From contig RPFO01001188.1 in NCBI GenBank assembly GCA_009746045.1, positions 1 through 64,000 of the forward strand: a stretch of 64,000 nucleotides of DNA, in the 5' to 3' direction. Positions 60,641 through 64,000 of the stretch are shown piece after piece (position 1 is the stretch's first letter; every line of letters starts with the position of its first letter). The translations under genes and the position numbers were made by a program. Below the pieces are notes generated by a model that was given only the letters and a program-made list of their open reading frames with translations, made no database searches and was not told where the DNA came from. This DNA comes from Mesostigma viride. Its lineage: Eukaryota; Streptophyta; Mesostigmatophyceae; Mesostigmatales; Mesostigmataceae.

Positions 60641-60939
60641 TTTCTGCTTTCTCAGTTCTTGTGGTTTTCTCAGTTGCGGCGTTGGACTTGTTTGAGAAAA
60701 TTGAGAATGATTCTCAATTCTTCTCAGCACTTCTCAGGCCATTTCTCAGGTTTCGTGAAAATTTTCTCAAAAACTGAGACCAATCTGAGAATTTTCTCAG
60801 TTCTTCTCAATCGTCCTGAGAAAAACTGAGATTTTTCTCAGTTCTTCTCAATTTGCTGAGAAAATTCTCAGAAAAACGCCCAAATTGAGAAAAACTGAGA
60901 AAAAAGTGAGAAATTTCTCAACCCCCTCTTCCTAGTGTA

Positions 60940-61918
<979 letters not shown>

Positions 61919-64000
61919 ACGGTGCCACGTGTTGCCACGCCCCTGAGAGCCACTGCCCCCTTGGTGGGAGGACTTGTGGGTCTTTGGTGCCCCCCCCTGG
62001 CTGCCCCCCCCTTGCGCTTGTGGCCTTGGATGCCCTGGACCTTGGGGTCCTGGGCCTGGGGGTTTCCAGTTCCCAGGGGGTCCACCGCTTCCTCGATGTA
62101 GAGCATGGCAGCCCTGAAGTTATCCCAGAGGGCCTTGAGGCCTGTAAGCAGGGTAGCCAAGACAGAGGGTTGCAAACCAGCTTTTGTTAGCCAGGTGTGG
62201 ATGAGATACCTTGGTTGGAGCTTTAGAAGCTCAAGGTCTTTCTCTATCATTACCCTGTATGTTTTTGCATCCCCAGAGAGGTTATTTTTGTTAACCTTAT
62301 AAGCAGCCAGCCAGTTGAAACGTTCTACTGCTTCCATGTGGTTGTTGGTAAGCACTAGCTGTTTCAGATCAGTGATAAAGGTAGGCCACTGTTCAATGGC
62401 TGCCTCAGGTGTGAGGGTGCGTTCCTGATAGGTTTGACTGAATCAGTGCTCTAATTGCAGGAGATGATTGGTGAAAGGTGGAGGAGGCCCTGAGAGCCTT
62501 AAACTGATGCCTAAGGTTTAGGCCTTCCATCCCATACTCCAGAGCAAAGACAAACTGTTTGGCTTGTTCAATGGTATGTCCCTCAGGTAAACCAGCAATA
62601 TTGATCTTTGATTCCTTCTTGTGGGGGTTGTACACACCTGTAGGAGGGGGGTTCGCCCTCAGGAAGACATCGGTGGCATGCTGGAGTCGAGCGGGGTCCA
62701 GGTTTATGGTGCCACGCTCGTACCTGGACATCAGGGCCCGAAGGCCATCCACTGTTTGCAGCTGGTTGGCTGACAATTGTTGGTCCTGCAGAGAGGCCAG
62801 CTGGGCCTGAAGGATGGCCAGCTGTTCTTGAATATCCCCTTGACGTGGGGGGGCCTCAGCAGGTGGGTTGGTGGGTGCCCTGGGCACCTCTGGACCTCCC
62901 CCCAGGGCCTCCTGGGGTCCTGGCACCCCCCCCTGGGTGGGAAGGGGGCCCCAGCCCACAGGGCGAACCTGGGGTGGTGGGGGAGGGGGAGAGGGGGCCC
63001 TGGGGGCCCGGGGTGAGGCCGGGGGGGTCCGTGTGACCCCGCTAGGGCCAGCCCCAGCGGAGGAGGGGCGGGCAGGGGTGTCTGCCGCTGCCCTCCTCGC
63101 TGCCTCTTCCTTTTGGAGCCTTTTCATGCATCTCCTTGCGAATTTCATGTTCTCTTAGGGCAGCTAGCCTGAAAGGCCGCCTCATCAGAGGGGATGTCAG
63201 GCAGGGGGTCACCCACCACCAGAGCATCCCGGACATCAAAGTCCTTCCTCTTTCCCTTCCCCTGGTCCAGGACCAGAAGGCCCACCTTGGACTGACAGGG
63301 TTGGGGGGGGGAGGGACCCTTGGTGGCTTCCAGCGGGGGGGCATCTTCAGCCACCACCCCATGCTTAGCCAATATGGCCTCCGTTACCCTGGATTGGGTT
63401 ACGGACCTCATGGCCTTAAAATGGGCTGACCGCGCAAGCGCGGCCAGGTCTTGACCATCCGAGTATTCCATCGGATAGTCAGCATTTTGTAGAAGGTCGC
63501 GTAGCCGTTGAGTTGCCTCACGGTACGCCGCCGCCATCGCCTGGTGGGTAGCCAGGCGACGGGCAGCCTCCTCCTCATATTCCTGCCGCTTGGCGGCGAG
63601 CCGAAAGGCCGTCTCGCGACGGACCTCCCGGTCGCGCTGCCGCGCGCGACGTTCCTCGTTGGCCACCAGCGCGGCCTGCTCCACCGCCAGGAGCGCTGGG
63701 GTGAGGGTTATCTCTTGCTCCCCGTCGGGGAGACTGGCCGTGTCCGAGACCTCATCATCGGACATGGGTTGTCCTCCGATGGGCTCAACGGGCCGACGCA
63801 ACACCCTCGCGAGCTTTACGCTCTCCATCTCCTTCTTCTTTCGAAGAAGGGTGGAGGGCCGCCCAAACTGAAGCTCGATATGATTGTGCCCCTGGGCGAA
63901 GGGGACACGAAGATCGGACGTGGCGGGGCGAAAAGTGATCGCCCCGTCCGGCGCCACAGATGCCGTCTGGCGGGGCAGGAGCTCCCGAATGGTCGGCAAC
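61919..64000 (-). CDS. Retroelement Gag, N-terminal and middle part (continues past the window, frame changes)
   Basis: Three minus-strand frame blocks: 63999-63145, 63148-62405 and 62355-61919. The first has a helical Arg/Glu/Ala segment (EERRARQRDREVRRETAFRL) and DPLPDIPSDEAAFQASCP. The second has a Pro-rich linker, then a helix QEQLAILQAQLASLQDQQLS and INIAGLPEGHTIEQAKQFVF, a Gag-capsid-like region. The third has NHMEAVERFNWLAAYKVNKN and YLIHTWLTKAGLQPSVLAT. The blocks meet with one-base shifts near 63146 and 62400. The start lies outside the window. It belongs to the same element as 60940-61918. Confidence 0.6.

Larger units (their letters stand above)
57247..60937. mobile_element. 3.7 kb CACTA-like DNA transposon, non-autonomous
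   Basis: Ends are CACTAGGAAG at 57247 and CTTCCTAGTG at 60937, flanked by TA on both sides. Removing 57247-60937 plus one TA restores an open integrase frame (M-E-P-L-P-G-M-S-A-G). Both ends are packed with inverted TTGAGAAAAACTGAGAA-type subterminal repeats (57265-57530 and 60640-60925), as in CACTA/EnSpm elements. Usual CACTA duplications are 3 bp and here 2 bp are seen. No transposase ORF is visible. Confidence 0.8.

Overview
The window looks like nuclear DNA of a unicellular eukaryote, probably an alga, carrying an integrated piece of a large double-stranded DNA virus that has since been invaded by transposons. The viral segments are GC-rich and densely coded on both strands with short gaps. 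The flanks and the internal insertions are lower in GC, repeat-rich and full of retroelement fragments. AATAAA signals, GT-AG introns and the copia and CACTA-type elements all point to a eukaryotic nucleus. The host species cannot be named from the sequence. No capsid protein, packaging ATPase or DNA polymerase is visible, so the virus family stays open. A UL52-like primase, a D6/D11-type helicase and a conserved late-type protein suggest a nucleocytoviricot or a relative.

Layout. 1-2101: 5' end of a Ty1/copia retrotransposon on the minus strand. 2102-7417: viral segment with a nuclease remnant, a frameshifted gene, a SLATT-like membrane protein, an ATP:cob(I)alamin adenosyltransferase, a primase and the 3' part of a capping-enzyme-like gene. 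7418-16558: a 9.1 kb insertion with perfect 29 bp terminal inverted repeats, mostly minisatellites, which splits the capping-like gene. 16559-40304: the main viral block, with small membrane and zinc proteins, a very large set of fibre/adhesin genes, an intron-containing class II ribonucleotide reductase and an SF2 helicase. 40305-44571: palindromic foldback repeats, two probable structural genes and minisatellites.

44572-56772: a 12.2 kb module bounded by nearly identical 3.1 kb inverted repeats. It carries an EsV-1-7-repeat/PD-(D/E)XK protein, a SET-domain protein and its paralogue that lacks the SET domain. 56773-64000: a minus-strand gag-integrase retroelement whose integrase is split by a 3.7 kb CACTA-like element.

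The most interesting biology is a likely cobalamin module. The reductase is the monomeric adenosylcobalamin-dependent type, and the same viral genome encodes the enzyme that makes adenosylcobalamin. Together they could supply deoxynucleotides without oxygen or a di-iron enzyme, using host vitamin B12. The fibre proteins combine phage-tail-like heads, bacterial-type Ig repeats and lectin-like domains and probably serve attachment. Many viral genes carry single-base frame changes near G or C runs, which may be real decay or assembly error.
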